The position numbers and the translations under genes were made by a program. Shown here one piece after another: positions 24,398 to 34,163 of a DNA stretch of 56,944 bases (positions within the stretch are counted from its first letter, which is position 1; the number at the start of each line of letters is the position of its first letter). Source of the stretch: Lachnospiraceae bacterium (GTDB lineage Bacteria; Bacillota; Clostridia; Lachnospirales; Lachnospiraceae); NCBI GenBank assembly GCA_014804425.1, contig JAAUZV010000015.1, positions 181,770-238,713 on the forward strand, given 5' to 3'. The notes under the pieces are model-generated. The model did not search any database, was not told the origin of the DNA, and saw nothing but the letters and a program-made list of their open reading frames with translations.

Positions 24398-26893
24398 ATG
24401 TTTGTTTTTGTAAAAATGATGATCAAACACCATATCAAACGCAGTTACATGATCATTCTGGGCATTGCCTGCTCGGTGACCATGATGTTCTGCATGATCC
24501 AGATGGGGGACAGCATTAATAACAAGTATAAGGAACAGGCAATGGGAACGAATCGGTATGATTTTCATATAGAGGGTTTGACAAAAGAGCAGGCGGAATG
24601 GCTAAAAGCGGAATTGGACAAGGAAAAGATGGAAGCGTCAGGTATCTCTTGGAGTGATTACCGTGAAATGGAGATGAAACCGGAAGCATTTCAGAAAATA
24701 GAGCTTCAGGTCTGCGCAGGAACGAAGGAAGGTTTGGAAGAAACCGGTCTTCGGCTTCAGGAAGGAAGATGGAGTGAATCATCGGATGAGATCGTTTTGG
24801 AACAATACGTCTGTGAGATGCTGGGAAGCCGGATCGGGGATGAGGTCTCAGTTGTCTGCGGTCTGACGGGAGATACCTATTGTTTCCGGCTTGTCGGAAT
24901 TATGGAGAACAGTCCGATTTTATCAAGCAGCGAATGGCAAATGGGGTTCATGAACGTTTCCCTCGAGTTCCTTTATGAAGCAGGGCTGGTAACACCGGAG
25001 GCGGAAGAATACACGCTGATTGTTACGGTGAATTCCGATGTAGATGCTTACGATGCTGAAAAAGTAATGGAATCAGAAGATAATGCCAAGGAACTTCTTG
25101 CACGGATTTATGGACTTGATAGTTATTATGATACGGCTCGTAACGTATTTAGTGGGCAGGCTTCGGAGGAAGAGAGAGAAGCTGTAAGAAGGGTTGGCGA
25201 GAAATTTGGAGATAATCACTCAAAAACGGAAAATATTGAGGAATACCGCTCCCAGTCCGAAGCAGGGAACGCATTAAAGGCACTCGCGGTCGTGCTTGCG
25301 GTTACGGTTGTCCTGCTGATCTTTAACAGCATGCACCTTACCATTGCCGAAAATACAAGAGAATTAGGGATGCTGCGCTGTATCGGAATGAATTATCGGC
25401 AGACCGGTCTGATCATATTTGCTGAAAATATTTTTTACTGCATTTTGGGGTATGGGATCGGCATTGTCTTTGGAAATTTATTGAATCAGGTGATCGCAAA
25501 AAATATTCTTTTTTATCTGACCGGCGACCATGTGGAGATCAGACAGCTTGAGAGCAGTTATCTGCTGACAGCGGCGGTTGTCCTGTTTTCTTTCGTCATG
25601 GCGTTTGGATTATCCATACATAAGATTTTTGTGCTGACGCCCATAGAGGCAAGCAAATATAACGGATTCATTGCCAAAACCCAAAAGGTACAGACGATGG
25701 AGAAATGGTCTTGTGTGAAGTTTGCCGAAAGAAACATCAGGCGGGAGCGGAGCAAGAGTGTGATCGTGATGCTCTCCATGATCTTCTCCATGATAATCCT
25801 GATGGTTATCGTCAATACCATGCTCAACGTAAAATTACCGGAGAAGGATCAAAAGAGCAGGTTTTCGGACTATGAAGTGTATATCCCCCGTGACGGATGG
25901 ATGGCTGCCATGGAAGGGAATTTTATCGTAGAACTCTCTATCCCGGAAATAAAAGAAGTACGGGGCGTGATCGGCGTAGAGAAAACCTATGCGATGGGCA
26001 CGAATTATTTTTGTTTTATGTATCAACAGAACGGGAATGATATTCCCAATATTATTTATGATGACGCGCTGTTTCAATGGCTGTTGGAACAAAACGGAAA
26101 AACAGAACTTTGGAATAAAGAACTGGATTCCATCTGCGTGATAACAGGAGCATATGAAGAAGAACAGGAACTTCTTGAAGAAATAGAGGAGACAGGTTCG
26201 ATTACATACATACTGAATAATGGAGAACAAGGCACGCTGGATGTCAATTTCGTTCTGCATGCAGATTACATACCGGAAATTAAGGAAAACGGAGAGGGCA
26301 GAGGTGCAGTTACGATTATTCTAACAGAAAAAGCCGCTTTGGAAATTTATGGTGATTATAGTTATACAGACGTGATGATAAAATGCAATTCTGACGCCAA
26401 TGAAAAGACGTTTGCTGAGGTTGCAGCGGTCTTTGCGAATAATGAGTATGCGGTATGCGGGTCTTACGAGGTCGGTATGGAGAAGATGATCACGGACACG
26501 CTGGTGATTTTGTACATTGCCGCACTGATCGTGACCGCCACGGCAGTAACAGCGGTCCTGAATATGATGATCATTATGAAAGCGAATCTGATCCTTAGGC
26601 GGAGAGAACACGGCATATGGCGGGCGTTGGGCATGTCCTTAAAACGGTTAAAAAGAACGATCAGCATGGAGGTACTGTTAATGCTTTTTGCTTCTTATGG
26701 AATTGCTGTGATTGTCTCTCTTCCGATACAGCGCTACCTGTGTATCCAGCAGGAAGCTGTGAATGTGAAAGGGATCATGACAGGTTATCTCGGAGTCGGT
26801 ATCGTTTCCATAACGCTTGTGTATTTCTTGGTTATGTCCGGACTGAAATTTAAGAATACAAATGAGATCATTGCGGATATCAGGGAGGAATAA
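24398..26893 (+). CDS. FtsX-like ABC permease, long form
   Basis: An 831-residue permease of the MacB/BceB-like type. A transmembrane helix at residues 13-33 is followed by a large extracytoplasmic region (to about 290), then three helices with the coupling sequence R-E-L-G-M-L-R-C-I-G-M. A second FtsX half begins near 435 with A-E-R-N-I-R-R-E-R-S-K-S and another large soluble domain (about 480-700), ending in three helices with R-R-E-H-G-I-W-R-A-L-G-M-S. This is the duplicated architecture of peptide or lipoprotein exporters and of bacitracin-type sensing transporters. The preceding terminator suggests its own promoter, not resolved here. The partner ATPase follows 2 bases after the stop. 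Confidence 0.88.
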   Translation: MFVFVKMMIKHHIKRSYMIILGIACSVTMMFCMIQMGDSINNKYKEQAMGTNRYDFHIEGLTKEQAEWLKAELDKEKMEASGISWSDYREMEMKPEAFQKIELQVCAGTKEGLEETGLRLQEGRWSESSDEIVLEQYVCEMLGSRIGDEVSVVCGLTGDTYCFRLVGIMENSPILSSSEWQMGFMNVSLEFLYEAGLVTPEAEEYTLIVTVNSDVDAYDAEKVMESEDNAKELLARIYGLDSYYDTARNVFSGQASEEEREAVRRVGEKFGDNHSKTENIEEYRSQSEAGNALKALAVVLAVTVVLLIFNSMHLTIAENTRELGMLRCIGMNYRQTGLIIFAENIFYCILGYGIGIVFGNLLNQVIAKNILFYLTGDHVEIRQLESSYLLTAAVVLFSFVMAFGLSIHKIFVLTPIEASKYNGFIAKTQKVQTMEKWSCVKFAERNIRRERSKSVIVMLSMIFSMIILMVIVNTMLNVKLPEKDQKSRFSDYEVYIPRDGWMAAMEGNFIVELSIPEIKEVRGVIGVEKTYAMGTNYFCFMYQQNGNDIPNIIYDDALFQWLLEQNGKTELWNKELDSICVITGAYEEEQELLEEIEETGSITYILNNGEQGTLDVNFVLHADYIPEIKENGEGRGAVTIILTEKAALEIYGDYSYTDVMIKCNSDANEKTFAEVAAVFANNEYAVCGSYEVGMEKMITDTLVILYIAALIVTATAVTAVLNMMIIMKANLILRRREHGIWRALGMSLKRLKRTISMEVLLMLFASYGIAVIVSLPIQRYLCIQQEAVNVKGIMTGYLGVGIVSITLVYFLVMSGLKFKNTNEIIADIREE

Positions 26894-26895
26894 CG

Positions 26896-27567
26896 ATGAG
26901 TCTGATCGAATTAAAAAACGCGGTAAAGGAATATACGACAGGAGATATTACGGTACGTGCGCTGGATGAATTAAGCTTTGGGGTGCAGCAGGGAGAAATC
27001 ATTGTCATTCTGGGAGAGAGCGGTTCCGGAAAAAGCACCCTGCTCAATATCATGGGCGGACTGGATGTCCTGACCTCCGGAGAAATCCTGTTAGAGGGAA
27101 AGCCGTACACGAATTTTAAGGATGCGGAGATGTCGAAGCTGCGCAGGCAGAAGTTTGGATTTATATTCCAAGCATACAATCTACTTCCGCTTTTGACCAT
27201 TTATGAGAATATCATTGCGCCGCTTCTTTTGGATAACAAGCGTGTGCAGCGAAAAGATGTGGAAGCATTGAGCGAGAGCCTTGGCATCAAAGAGCAGCTT
27301 GATAAATTTCCGAACCAGCTTTCCGGCGGTCAGCAGCAGCGCGCAGCGATCGTAAGGGCATTGATCAATCATCCGAAGGTCATTTTTGCGGACGAGCCGA
27401 CGGGCAATCTGGATAAGGATACCGGCGAGCAGGTGATGAGCTGTCTGATCGATGCGGTGAAAAAAGAAGGAGCAACCTTAGTCATGGTAACGCATAATGA
27501 AAAACTGACTTCCTATGCGGACAGAGTGATACGGATGGAGAACGGAAAAGAGATTGGGCAGAAATAA
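26896..27567 (+). CDS. ABC transporter ATP-binding protein (MacB/LolD type)
   Basis: A 223-residue ATPase, with GGGAGG spanning the previous stop codon as ribosome site. Motifs: Walker A G-E-S-G-S-G-K-S-T near residue 39, Q-loop F-I-F-Q-A-Y-N-L, signature L-S-G-G-Q-Q-Q-R, Walker B V-I-F-A-D-E-P-T-G-N-L-D, H-loop M-V-T-H-N. It powers the 831-residue permease encoded upstream. No two-component genes are adjacent, unlike classical Bce systems, so the exporter's substrate and regulation are open. Confidence 0.93.
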   Translation: MSLIELKNAVKEYTTGDITVRALDELSFGVQQGEIIVILGESGSGKSTLLNIMGGLDVLTSGEILLEGKPYTNFKDAEMSKLRRQKFGFIFQAYNLLPLLTIYENIIAPLLLDNKRVQRKDVEALSESLGIKEQLDKFPNQLSGGQQQRAAIVRALINHPKVIFADEPTGNLDKDTGEQVMSCLIDAVKKEGATLVMVTHNEKLTSYADRVIRMENGKEIGQK

Positions 27568-27611
27568 AGAGTGGCATGACGTATCTGATAAAAACTTTGC
27601 AAATTCATAGC

Positions 27612-27640
27612 TTGACTTTTTGAATCACAGTGATTACAAT
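27612..27640 (+). promoter_or_regulatory. Promoter of the pheST T-box transcript
   Basis: TTGACT at 27612-27617, 17-base spacer, TACAAT at 27635-27640; transcription would begin near 27647, just before the T-box. Confidence 0.75.
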
Positions 27641-27646
27641 AGGTAG

Positions 27647-27920
27647 CATAAAAAGCGATGAGCATGTAAAAGTACCTGATAACCCTGCAGAGAGAGGATG
27701 TCACCGGCTGAAAGCATCCTTAGGAAGTGTCCTGTATGATATTCCCATGTGAGCCGCCCGTTTGAAACGGTGCATCCGCACTGGAAAGTAGGACGGGACG
27801 TGGCAGCGCGTTAAGCTGATCGAGAGTCTGCATTCGGAAACGAGTTGTGATCCGAATACAGAAATCAGGGTGGTACCGCGGAGTTTATTCGTCCCTTGCA
27901 TATGCAGGGGATATTTTTTT
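27647..27920 (+). promoter_or_regulatory. T-box riboswitch, pheST leader
   Basis: A tRNA-sensing leader that reads the charging state of tRNA-Phe. The T-box sequence AGGGTGGTACCGCGG is at 27867-27881 and is the antiterminator bulge that pairs with the uncharged tRNA 3' end. The competing terminator follows (CCCTTGCA at 27893-27900 pairing with TGCAGGG, then TATTTTTTT ending at 27920). A long Stem I occupies 27670-27790; TTC at 27742-27744 lies in the region expected for the specifier loop and is the Phe codon, consistent with the downstream pheS. Confidence 0.92.
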
Positions 27921-28011
27921 GCGCGATAAGCAAAGGAATCAGAAAAAAATCATTTATCATGCACCTTTTCGTATTTACGCGGAAAGGTTGGAAAGGAGTA
28001 AGCAGTAAAAT

Positions 28012-29031
28012 ATGAAAGAAAAACTGGCAAAGATCAAGGAAGAGGCGCTGAAACAGATTGCGGGCAGCGATGCGCTCGAAAAGCTCAATGAGGTAAGGGT
28101 CAATTTCCTTGGCAAAAAGGGAGAACTGACAACCGTCTTAAAATCCATGAAAGACGTCGCACCGGAGGAACGCCCGAAGGTCGGTCAGATGGTCAATGAG
28201 ATCCGGGATGAAATCGAGCGCGTGTTGGAGCAGGCGAAAACGCAGATGGAGGCAAAAGCGCGTGAGGCGGCAATGAAGCGTGAGGTGATCGACGTAACGC
28301 TTCCCGCAAAAAAGAATTTAGTCGGACACCGGCATCCGAACCGCATTGTCTTAGACGAGGTGGAGCGGATCTTCATCGGCATGGGCTATGAAGTGGTAGA
28401 AGGACCGGAAGTGGAATATGACTATTACAACTTCGAGGCGTTAAACATTCCGGCAGACCATCCGGCAAAGGATGAGCAGGATACTTTTTATGTGACGAAT
28501 GAGATTCTTCTGCGCACGCAGACGTCTCCCGTGCAGGTGCGGACAATGGAAAAGGGAAAGCTGCCGATCCGCATGATCGCGCCCGGCAGGGTGTTCCGCT
28601 CTGACGAGGTGGATGCGACGCATTCGCCGTCGTTCCATCAGATCGAAGGAATGATCGTAGACAAGGGGATTACCTTTGCGGACTTAAAGGGAACGCTTGC
28701 ACAGTTTGCAAAAGAACTGTTCGGAGAAAAAACCAAGGTGAAATTCCGTCCGCATCATTTCCCGTTCACAGAGCCGTCCGCAGAGGTGGATGTCTCCTGC
28801 TTTAAGTGCGGCGGGGAAGGATGCCGGTTCTGTAAGGGAAGCGGCTGGATCGAGATTTTAGGATGCGGCATGGTACATCCGAAGGTGCTAAAAATGAGCG
28901 GCATTGATCCTGACGTTTACTCCGGTTTTGCGTTCGGAATCGGTTTGGAACGCATTACCCTGTTGAAATATGAGATTGACGACATGAGACTCTTATATGA
29001 AAATGATGTGAGATTTTTGAAGCAATTTTGA
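28012..29031 (+). CDS. pheS: Phenylalanine-tRNA ligase alpha subunit
   Basis: A 339-residue class II synthetase subunit. The N-terminal coiled-coil (residues 1-80) contacts tRNA. Class II motif 2 appears as R-M-I-A-P-G-R-V-F-R, followed by T-H-S-P-S-F-H-Q-I-E-G. The C-rich stretch C-F-K-C-G-G-E-G-C-R-F-C-K-G-S-G-W and G-C-G-M-V-H-P precede motif 3 (G-F-A-F-G-I-G-L-E-R). Normal length. Together with PheT it forms the alpha2-beta2 enzyme charging tRNA-Phe. Expression is controlled by the T-box upstream. Confidence 0.97.
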   Translation: MKEKLAKIKEEALKQIAGSDALEKLNEVRVNFLGKKGELTTVLKSMKDVAPEERPKVGQMVNEIRDEIERVLEQAKTQMEAKAREAAMKREVIDVTLPAKKNLVGHRHPNRIVLDEVERIFIGMGYEVVEGPEVEYDYYNFEALNIPADHPAKDEQDTFYVTNEILLRTQTSPVQVRTMEKGKLPIRMIAPGRVFRSDEVDATHSPSFHQIEGMIVDKGITFADLKGTLAQFAKELFGEKTKVKFRPHHFPFTEPSAEVDVSCFKCGGEGCRFCKGSGWIEILGCGMVHPKVLKMSGIDPDVYSGFAFGIGLERITLLKYEIDDMRLLYENDVRFLKQF

Positions 29032-29059
29032 TAGATCAAAGAAGAAAGGAAAGCATGCG

Positions 29060-31480
29060 ATGAATACAGCATTATCATGGATTAAAGCATATGTGCCTGA
29101 ATTGGATTGCACGGATAAGGAATACTGTGACGCCATGACGTTATCGGGAACGAAGGTCGAGGGCTATGAGCGCACGGACAAAAATCTGCAAAGTATCGTA
29201 GTCGGGCAGATCATAAAGATTGAGAAGCATCCCGACGCCGACAAGCTGATCGTCTGCCAGGTCAATATCGGCAGCAAGACGATTCAGATCGTTACGGGAG
29301 CGTCCAATGTCAGGGAGGGCGATAAGGTTCCCGTTGTTTTGGACGGCGGAAAAGTGGCGGGAGGACATGACGGCGGTCCGCTGCCGGAGGACGGGATCAC
29401 GATCAAAGCGGGACAATTGCGCGGCGTGCCGTCAAACGGTATGATGTGTTCGATTGAAGAACTCGGTTCGGATCGTAATTTCTATCCTGAAGCGCCGGAA
29501 AACGGTATTTATATTTTTGCGGACGACGTCGAGGTCGGCGCGGACGCGATCGAGGCACTCGGACTGCACGATACGATATTTGAATACGAGGTCACCTCAA
29601 ACAGAGTGGACTGCTACAGCATTTTAGGAATTGCGCGCGAGGCTGCGGCGACATTCGGAAAAGCGTTTGTTCCGCCTGTTGTTAAAGAGACGGGGAATGG
29701 CGAAAAAGCGGAGGACTATATCTCCGTGGAAGTAAAGGATATGGAACTCTGCACAAGATATTGCGCGCGCGTCGTTAAAAATATCAAGATCGCGCCGTCG
29801 CCGAAGTGGATGCAGAGACGGCTTGCGGCAAGCGGCATCCGTCCGATCAACAATCTGGTCGATATTACCAATTATGTCATGGAGGAATACGGACAGCCGA
29901 TGCATGCGTATGATCTTAGCACGATTGCGGGCAAAAAGATCATCGTGCGTCGTGCCGCCGACGGCGATGAATTTCAAACGCTGGACGGGCAGATGCGCGC
30001 TTTGGATAAAGACGTGCTGATGATCTGTGACGCCGAAAAGGAGATCGGCATTGCGGGAATCATGGGCGGCGAAAATTCCAAGATCACGGACGACGTGACA
30101 ACGGTTCTTTTTGAGGCGGCGACCTTCAACGGCGCGAACATCAGAAAATCGGCAAAACGGATCGGACTTCGCACGGATGCTTCCGGCATTTTCGAGAAAG
30201 GGCTTGAGCCGCGCAATGCGCAGGCTGCCATTGACCGTGCCTGCGCGCTGATCGAGGAGCTTGGCTGCGGGGAAGTGGTCGGCGGTATGGTGGACGTGAA
30301 AGCGCCGTTTAAGGATCCGGTCAGAGTGCTTTTTGAGCCGGAAAAGATTAACGAGTTCCTTGGCACGCAGATCGCGCGGGAAGAAATGCTGAAAATATTT
30401 GCGCGCATCGAGATCGTCTATGATGAAAAGACAAATGAACTGATCTGCCCGACGTTCAGACAGGATCTGCTCGGCTTTGCGGATATTGCCGAGGAAGTCG
30501 CAAGATTTTACGGTTATGATAAGATACCCGTGACGCTGCCGAACGGCGAGGCGACGGCAGGGAAGCACTCGTTTTCCCAGCGGATCGGCGAGAAGGCGAG
30601 AGAGGTTGCGGAGTTCTGCGGATTTTCCCAGTGCATGTGCTATTCGTTTGAGAGTCCGAAGGTGTTTGATAAATTGTTACTGCCGGAGGACAGTCCGCTG
30701 CGCAAGACTGTGTCGATCTTAAATCCGCTCGGTGAGGATTTCTCCGTCATGAGAACCTTGCCGTTAAACGGTATGCTGACGTCGCTTGCAACAAATTATA
30801 ACCGGCGCAATAAGGACGTGCGGCTTTATGAAATGGGAAATGTATATCTGCCCAAGCAGGTGCCTGTGACAGAGCTTCCCGAGGAGCGTATGATGTTTAC
30901 GCTCGGCATGTACGGGGAAGGCGATTTCTTCAGCATGAAGGGTGTCGTGGAGGAATTTTTTGAGTATGTCGGCATGCGCGAAAGAGTCGAATATGATCCT
31001 GAGGCAGGCAAGCCGTATCTTCACCCGGGACGGCAGGCGCTCATTCGCTATCAGGGAAAAGAACTGGGCTATCTCGGAGAGGTGCATCCTCAGGTTACGG
31101 ATGCGTATCACATCGGAACGAGAGTGTACGTCGCGGTGCTAGATATGACGGAGCTGACTCCGCTTGCGACGTTCGAGCGCAAATATGAGGGACTCACCCG
31201 GTTTCCGGCGGTCACACGGGATCTCAGTATGGTCGTGCCGAAGGAGATCAGAGTCGGTCAGCTGGAAGAAGTTATTTTGCAGCGCGGCGGCAAGATCCTT
31301 GAGAGCTGCGAGCTGTTTGACCTTTATGAGGGAGAGCAGATTGGGGAAGGCTTCAAGTCCGTTGCCTACTCGTTGACGTTCCGTGCAAAGGACAGGACGC
31401 TGGAAGACAACGATGTGAACGGCGCAATGAAGAAAATTCTGAACGGTCTGCAGAATATGGGCGTGGAATTGCGGTCATAA
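29060..31480 (+). CDS. pheT: Phenylalanine-tRNA ligase beta subunit
   Basis: An 806-residue protein, the usual length. Domains in order: an EMAP/tRNA-binding OB fold (about 40-155), the B3/B4 editing domain that hydrolyses mischarged Tyr-tRNA (about 210-380), B5, a catalytic-like core, and the C-terminal ferredoxin-like anticodon-binding domain (about 710-806; R-F-P-A-V-T-R-D-L-S-M-V). AAAGGAAAG precedes the ATG, 28 bases after pheS. Co-transcribed with pheS under T-box control. Confidence 0.97.
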   Translation: MNTALSWIKAYVPELDCTDKEYCDAMTLSGTKVEGYERTDKNLQSIVVGQIIKIEKHPDADKLIVCQVNIGSKTIQIVTGASNVREGDKVPVVLDGGKVAGGHDGGPLPEDGITIKAGQLRGVPSNGMMCSIEELGSDRNFYPEAPENGIYIFADDVEVGADAIEALGLHDTIFEYEVTSNRVDCYSILGIAREAAATFGKAFVPPVVKETGNGEKAEDYISVEVKDMELCTRYCARVVKNIKIAPSPKWMQRRLAASGIRPINNLVDITNYVMEEYGQPMHAYDLSTIAGKKIIVRRAADGDEFQTLDGQMRALDKDVLMICDAEKEIGIAGIMGGENSKITDDVTTVLFEAATFNGANIRKSAKRIGLRTDASGIFEKGLEPRNAQAAIDRACALIEELGCGEVVGGMVDVKAPFKDPVRVLFEPEKINEFLGTQIAREEMLKIFARIEIVYDEKTNELICPTFRQDLLGFADIAEEVARFYGYDKIPVTLPNGEATAGKHSFSQRIGEKAREVAEFCGFSQCMCYSFESPKVFDKLLLPEDSPLRKTVSILNPLGEDFSVMRTLPLNGMLTSLATNYNRRNKDVRLYEMGNVYLPKQVPVTELPEERMMFTLGMYGEGDFFSMKGVVEEFFEYVGMRERVEYDPEAGKPYLHPGRQALIRYQGKELGYLGEVHPQVTDAYHIGTRVYVAVLDMTELTPLATFERKYEGLTRFPAVTRDLSMVVPKEIRVGQLEEVILQRGGKILESCELFDLYEGEQIGEGFKSVAYSLTFRAKDRTLEDNDVNGAMKKILNGLQNMGVELRS

Positions 31481-31512
31481 ATAATAGAGAATAGAAAGAG
31501 AGGAATGTCAGG

Positions 31513-32946
31513 ATGGAGCACAAAAATACATGGACGACCTATGATAAAAAGCAATTAAAGGAGTGCGAGCAGTTTTCAAAGGAGTACCGTGACTTTTTGG
31601 ACAATGGAAAAACGGAACGCGAGTGTGTGGATACGATCGTGAATGAAATCGAGAAGCATGGCTATGTGGAGATGGAAAAGCTTGCGGCAGAGGGAAAAAC
31701 CTTAAAAGCGGGAGACAGAGTTTATTCCGTGTGGATGAATAAAACCATTGTTCTGTATCAGATCGGGGAAAATCCGATGGAGCAGGGCATGAACATTTTG
31801 GGCGCGCATATCGATTCTCCGCGTTTGGATGTGAAGCAGAATCCGCTCTATGAGGACGGCGGATTTGCTTATCTGGATACCCATTATTACGGCGGCATCA
31901 AAAAATACCAGTGGGTGGCGCTTCCCCTTGCGCTGCATGGTGTTGTAGTAAAAAAAGACGGAACGACCGTTATGGTCAATATCGGCGACAGGGAGGACGA
32001 TCCCGTACTCTTTATTTCCGATCTGCTTGTTCATCTTTCTCAGGAGCAGCTTGAGAAAAAAGCAGCGAAAGTGATCGAGGGAGAAGCGCTTGACCTGATC
32101 ATCGGAAACCGCCCGTATCACGAGGAGAAGGATAAGAAAAAGAGTGAAGATAAAAAAGATAAGGAAGATGCGGTGGAAAAGGACGCGGTGAAGAAAAGCA
32201 TTCTTGCCTTATTAAAAGAGTACTATGACATGGAGGAGGAGGATTTTATCTCCGCGGAGCTGGAGATCGTTCCGGCCGGAAAAGCGCGTGAGGCGGGTAT
32301 TGACCGCAGTATGATCATGGCATACGGTCAGGATGACCGTGTATGCGCATTTGCATCCTATCGCGCCATGCTGGAGCTTACCCAGGTGAAACGTACGGCA
32401 TGCTGTATCTTGGTAGATAAAGAGGAGATCGGAAGCGTCGGCGCAACCGGTATGGAGTCCCACTTCTTTGAAAATTCCGTAGCGGAGCTGATGCAGCTTT
32501 GCGGAAATTATTCGGAGCTTGCGCTTCGCAGATGTCTTGCGCATTGCGACATGCTTTCCTCCGATGTATCGAGCGCTTATGATCCGACTTATGCGAGCAG
32601 CTTTGATAAAAAGAATGTTGCCTGTCTCGGTGACGGTATGGTATTTAATAAATTTACCGGCGCCAGAGGAAAATCCGGCTCCAACGACGCCAATGCGGAA
32701 TATATCGCGCATATCCGTGAGATTTTTGAGCGGAAAAAGGTGAATATACAGACGGCCGAGCTGGGCAAGGTCGATCTCGGCGGAGGCGGAACCATCGCCT
32801 ATATTTTGGCGCTTTACGGAATGAATGTCATTGACTGCGGCGTGCCCGTGCTGAATATGCACGCACCATGGGAGGTGACGAGCAAGGCGGACTTATATGA
32901 GATGAAGCGAGGCTATGTGGCGTTCCTAGAGAATGCAGAATTATAA
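31513..32946 (+). CDS. M18 family aminopeptidase with charged insertion
   Basis: A 477-residue cytosolic aspartyl-type aminopeptidase. The dinuclear zinc centre is recognisable: H99 and D101 in [21 protein letters not shown] carrying the catalytic Glu, and a C-terminal N-M-H-A-P-W-E. Between about residues 204 and 230 lies a run of Lys, Glu and Asp ([12 protein letters not shown]) absent from shorter homologues; it may be an exposed loop at the oligomer surface. AGAGAGGA precedes the ATG. It is 32 bases after pheT and could be read through from the T-box transcript; a terminator follows. Confidence 0.92.
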   Translation: MEHKNTWTTYDKKQLKECEQFSKEYRDFLDNGKTERECVDTIVNEIEKHGYVEMEKLAAEGKTLKAGDRVYSVWMNKTIVLYQIGENPMEQGMNILGAHIDSPRLDVKQNPLYEDGGFAYLDTHYYGGIKKYQWVALPLALHGVVVKKDGTTVMVNIGDREDDPVLFISDLLVHLSQEQLEKKAAKVIEGEALDLIIGNRPYHEEKDKKKSEDKKDKEDAVEKDAVKKSILALLKEYYDMEEEDFISAELEIVPAGKAREAGIDRSMIMAYGQDDRVCAFASYRAMLELTQVKRTACCILVDKEEIGSVGATGMESHFFENSVAELMQLCGNYSELALRRCLAHCDMLSSDVSSAYDPTYASSFDKKNVACLGDGMVFNKFTGARGKSGSNDANAEYIAHIREIFERKKVNIQTAELGKVDLGGGGTIAYILALYGMNVIDCGVPVLNMHAPWEVTSKADLYEMKRGYVAFLENAEL

Positions 32947-32958
32947 ACATGAGAGCAC

Positions 32959-33005
32959 AAGAATTTTCTGCGGAAACGGAAACGGTCCCGCAGAAAATTC
33001 TTTTA
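32959..33005 (+). terminator. Terminator after the M18 aminopeptidase
   Basis: AAGAATTTTCTGCGG at 32959-32973 pairs with 32988-33002 and ends in TTTTATT; it sits directly in front of queA. Confidence 0.8.
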
Positions 33006-33023
33006 TTCGTGGAGATTATTAGG

Positions 33024-34058
33024 ATGGAACAGTTACGAAAATCCGATTATGACTTTGATCTGCCGAAGGAACTGATCGCGCAGACTCCCTTAACGGATCG
33101 GGCAGCGTCAAGGCTGCTTGTGTTACATAGACAGACAGGGGAATATGAACATAAAACGTTTCGAAATATCAAGGATTACCTGCAGCCGGGGGATTGCCTT
33201 GTGTTAAACAACACAAAGGTTATTCCCGCACGGCTGATGGGCGTCAAGGCGGATACCGGCGCTGTGATCGAGGTACTGTTATTGAAACGGAAATCGGACG
33301 ATGTTTGGGAAACATTGGTGAAGCCGGGAAAAAAGGCGCGTCCCGGTGCGGTCATTTCCTTTGGAGACGGTCTGATCAACGGAACGGTGTTAGAGATCGG
33401 CGAGGAGGGCAACCGTTTGATCCGTTTTTCGTATGAAGGCATTTGGGAGGAGGCGCTTGACCGGCTTGGTGAGATGCCGCTCCCGCCCTATATCACGCAG
33501 AAGCTGGAAGACAAAAACCGCTACCAGACGGTTTACGCCAAGTATGAGGGCTCAGCCGCTGCGCCGACGGCAGGACTGCATTTCACGAATGAGCTGTTAC
33601 AGGAGCTGGAGGATTCGGGCATCGTATTGGCATATGTCACGCTCCATGTGGGATTGGGAACATTCCGCCCGGTGAAAACGGAGAATCTGCTTGAGCATCA
33701 CATGCATTCCGAAAGCTATGAGATCACGGAGGAAGCGGCAGAGAAGATCAATCATGCCAAACAGACAGGACACCGCGTGATCTGTGTAGGCACGACAAGC
33801 TGCCGCACGATCGAGAGCGCCGCGGATGGAAACGGACTGTTACGGGCATGTCACGGAGATACCGATATTTTTATTTATCCGGGATATCGCTTTCAGATAC
33901 TGGATGCGCTGATCACCAATTTTCATTTACCCGAATCCACACTCATCATGCTCGTCAGTGCGCTGGCCGGCAGGGAGCAGGTGCTTGCGGCTTATCAGGA
34001 AGCGGTGAAAGAGCGGTATCGCTTTTTCAGCTTTGGGGATGCGATGCTGATCATTTAG
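33024..34058 (+). CDS. queA: S-adenosylmethionine:tRNA ribosyltransferase-isomerase
   Basis: A 344-residue enzyme of queuosine synthesis that moves the ribosyl moiety of SAM onto 7-aminomethyl-7-deazaguanine in tRNA. Typical segments: [12 protein letters not shown] near the N-terminus, [28 protein letters not shown], and [10 protein letters not shown]. The ATG at 33024 gives the canonical length; the frame extends upstream through the terminator. No tgt gene is adjacent. A perfect 23-bp terminator follows. Confidence 0.97.
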   Translation: MEQLRKSDYDFDLPKELIAQTPLTDRAASRLLVLHRQTGEYEHKTFRNIKDYLQPGDCLVLNNTKVIPARLMGVKADTGAVIEVLLLKRKSDDVWETLVKPGKKARPGAVISFGDGLINGTVLEIGEEGNRLIRFSYEGIWEEALDRLGEMPLPPYITQKLEDKNRYQTVYAKYEGSAAAPTAGLHFTNELLQELEDSGIVLAYVTLHVGLGTFRPVKTENLLEHHMHSESYEITEEAAEKINHAKQTGHRVICVGTTSCRTIESAADGNGLLRACHGDTDIFIYPGYRFQILDALITNFHLPESTLIMLVSALAGREQVLAAYQEAVKERYRFFSFGDAMLII

Positions 34059-34087
34059 TGGGAAATCCAGCAGCTCGGGAATCAACG

Positions 34088-34140
34088 AAAAAGAAAAATC
34101 CCCTGAAATACTCGCACTATTTCAGGGGATTTTTCTTTTT
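34088..34140. terminator. Bidirectional terminator between queA and the PRPP synthetase-like gene
   Basis: Positions 34088-34110 and 34118-34140 are perfect 23-base reverse complements with a 7-base loop; A-run and T-run flanks serve both convergent genes. Confidence 0.93.
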
Positions 34141-34163
34141 GCGTATCACATGGATCCTGTCTG

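Noticed and set aside
29624-30568. Leftward 314-residue ORF antisense to pheT
   Set aside because: The sense strand encodes a complete PheT; the antisense frame lacks a ribosome site and any recognisable family.
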